Shown: piece by piece, positions 62,651-64,000 of the stretch
Numbering within the stretch: position 1 is the stretch's first letter
Layout: each line of letters starts with the position of its first letter
Assembly (NCBI GenBank): GCA_039583875.1
Contig: CM077153.1
Coordinates: 116,370,568-116,434,567, forward strand
DNA length: 64,000 bases
DNA from: Platanthera guangdongensis
Taxonomy: Eukaryota; Streptophyta; Magnoliopsida; Asparagales; Orchidaceae
Direction: 5' to 3'
Notes under the pieces: model-generated
Seen by the model: the letters and a program-made list of their open reading frames with translations, nothing else
What the model was told of the DNA's origin: nothing
Databases searched by the model: none
Translations under genes and position numbers: made by a program

Positions 62651-63964
62651 CTACTACTCTCTTTCTGCCACTCCCACCTCCAGCCTCCTCCTTGCTTCCC
62701 AGAACTCGGGGCAAGCCAAGGTCCCGTGCCCCTCTACCCGATGAATATCGCAGTAGAGGGGAATCTACGCCTCCTGGTGCATCGCTCACTGCTCCCTCCG
62801 ACGTCGTTTGTTGTCTTGGTGAGCGATGGCCATCGTCTCCCTTCTTCCTCCTCCCCGGCCTCCCTCTTGCCGGTTGGCGTTCCTCCTCTCCTCCTGGTAG
62901 TGCTGCCTTGATGGTGGTTTCCACTAGGGGCGATTCTCCAGATACTGAAATCGCTTTTCCCCCCTTCCTCCTTCTCGGGCCTCCGCTGGCCTCCTCTCCT
63001 CCTGCCTTCGAGGCCTCTCCTACTTCCTCTATTCAACCCTTCTGGGTTCCTCTCTCTTTCTCCTCTCCTCTCTCCTTGTCTCTTCCTTCCTCTCCTCCTG
63101 CCTTTCCGGCGTCCTCCTTGTCTTCGACCCCGAAGGTCCTGCTCTACCCCTCTCCATCGCAACTTCCCCATCCATCCTTGCCAGGAAGTTTTTGTTCTTC
63201 TCCTCCCCCCGATCAAAAGTGTTCGCCTTCTCTATCATATCTTCGAAAGATCTCGGGGGATTGGATCCCATCTCCAGACTGAACAGTCCTTTCTTCAACC
63301 CGAACTTCGGGTCCACCATCAGGATAAAGCTATCCACCTCTTCCACCTCCAAAATCTCCTCCTGGAAGCGATCGATGTATTGACCCAAACTCTCGTGCTG
63401 CCCTTGGACGATTTTGAAGAGGGTCGTCGCTTCCTTCTTTCTCTTCTTCGATGTCGTGAACCTCGCCATGAGGCCCCGAAGCAGATTTGAGAAGTAGTAC
63501 ACGGACACTGCCGGTAGTTGATGGAACCAATCCCTAGTGTTCCCCTTGAGGGTGATGGAGAAGAACCTGCACTTGAAGGCGTCGGACATGTTATGGATGG
63601 AGATGACATCTTCAAACCACTGGAGGTGTCTGACAGGGTCGTCTCTGCCAGAGTAGTAAGTGAGAACGGGTTCCCTGAACCCTTCTGGAACTGGGGCAGT
63701 AAGGATCTCATCACAGAAAGGGCTCCTCCCTCCCTGGCGGTGGGGATTTTCATCCTCGCTGGATACGTCATACTCGATGTAGTGTCGAGTATCTCTGCAT
63801 CTCGCCGACGATATTGGATCCCGAAAGCGGACTTCTTGGCTGCTCGCCGGGTAAAGTTGCGTCTGCATCGGTCGCTCTTCCCTTGCCCAAGCGGGCTCCT
63901 TTCCGGCTCGCCTTGGCGGCGCTTCCTCTTCCAGTGGTCTCAGGCGACGGGGAGAAGTCGCCAT
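62650..63964 (-). pseudogene. E9 gag
   Basis: The ATG at 63964 gives MATSPRRLRPLEEEAPPRRA. The open part to 63029 holds the Retrotrans_gag domain (PVLTYYSGRDDPVRHLQWFE, FSITLKGNTRDWFHQLPA, FKIVQGQHESLGQYIDRFQE) and a very basic Arg/Glu tail. After a stop and frame change, 62760-62655 reads YCDIHRVEGHGTLACPEFW, matching the Cys-His motif (YCxFHxxxGHxTxxC) seen in Tat Gag proteins. Upstream leader and 5' LTR lie beyond the window end. Confidence 0.85.
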
Positions 63965-64000
63965 GACCTCGGGGCGCTGAGCGAACCCGACGAGGATGGT

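Larger units (their letters stand above)
51864..64000 (-). mobile_element. E9: Tat-type Ty3/gypsy retrotransposon with antisense genes, 5' end beyond window
   Basis: Read on the minus strand: gag (63964 down to about 62650), protease, RT, RNase H, a second RNase H-like domain, integrase (to 58676), then 6.8 kb with tandem repeats and two plus-strand genes, then the 3' LTR ending at 51864 (TGTTGAAG on plus). The second RNase H, the DNSS-type protease site, the 3' tandem repeats and the antisense ORFs between pol and LTR all fit the Tat lineage (Retand/Grande-like). The left flank CATAC is the possible target site; the right flank is outside. Confidence 0.88.

Noticed and set aside
62620..63282. 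220-codon Pro/Ser-rich plus-strand ORF opposite E9 gag
   Set aside because: Mirror of the Arg/Glu-rich gag tail; a third antisense gene is not supported because no TATA box, splice sites or domain are visible.

Overview
This window is plant nuclear DNA made almost entirely of nested and broken LTR retrotransposons. I see no host gene, tRNA or rRNA gene that I can support. The lineages present (Tekay-like chromovirus Ty3/gypsy elements, Sirevirus and other Ty1/copia elements, a Tat-type Ty3/gypsy element, tRNA-derived SINE-like copies) point to a flowering plant with a large repeat-rich genome. A monocot is possible, but the species cannot be told from the sequence. I name the elements E1 to E9 from left to right.

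Layout. E1 (1-10469, minus) is a gypsy chromovirus with LTRs of about 3.7 kb; its left LTR runs off the window. It sits in E2, a gypsy remnant (10470-11297, plus). After a poorly assignable C-rich stretch and a 24-bp tandem repeat comes E3 (12446-15267, plus), a copia element cut off inside its integrase. E3 abuts the truncated 5' LTR of E4 (15268-35961, plus), a gypsy chromovirus whose pol is split by E5. E5 (19392-32340, plus) is a complete Sirevirus-like copia element with 2-kb LTRs, a gag-pol with several stops, and a long extra ORF in the envelope-like position. The 3' LTR of E4 ends in a cluster of SINE-like copies, two of them in inverted orientation. E6 (36474-45717, minus), a full-length relative of E4, is inserted in one of these SINE copies with a 5-bp target duplication, GGGTG. 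Next come E7 (45828-47061), two inverted LTR fragments forming a hairpin, and E8 (47091-51863), two copia LTRs in opposite orientation around a gag fragment. E9 (51864 to window end, minus) is a Tat-type gypsy element whose 5' LTR lies beyond the window.

How the parts work. Each element would supply Gag (particle), protease, reverse transcriptase, RNase H and integrase for its own copying. Most copies here carry stops, frameshifts or lost catalytic residues, so they would depend on enzymes from other copies. The best-preserved reading frames are the second half of E4 pol, the extra ORF of E5, and parts of the gag of E6 and E9.

Most unusual. (1) Between pol and the 3' LTR of E9, two antisense transcription units each have their own CTATAAATAG TATA box. 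Together they hold three predicted introns across which the reading frame continues exactly. One encodes what looks like the 'putative gypsy type transposon' (Transposase_28-like) domain. (2) The E5 LTRs hold about 28 exact copies of the palindrome GTGTCGACAC, and the same word recurs about 14 times just upstream of the extra E5 ORF. E1, E4/E6 and E8 LTRs carry their own arrays of CpG-rich dyad motifs. (3) Inverted repeats recur from 34 to 50 kb at several size scales.
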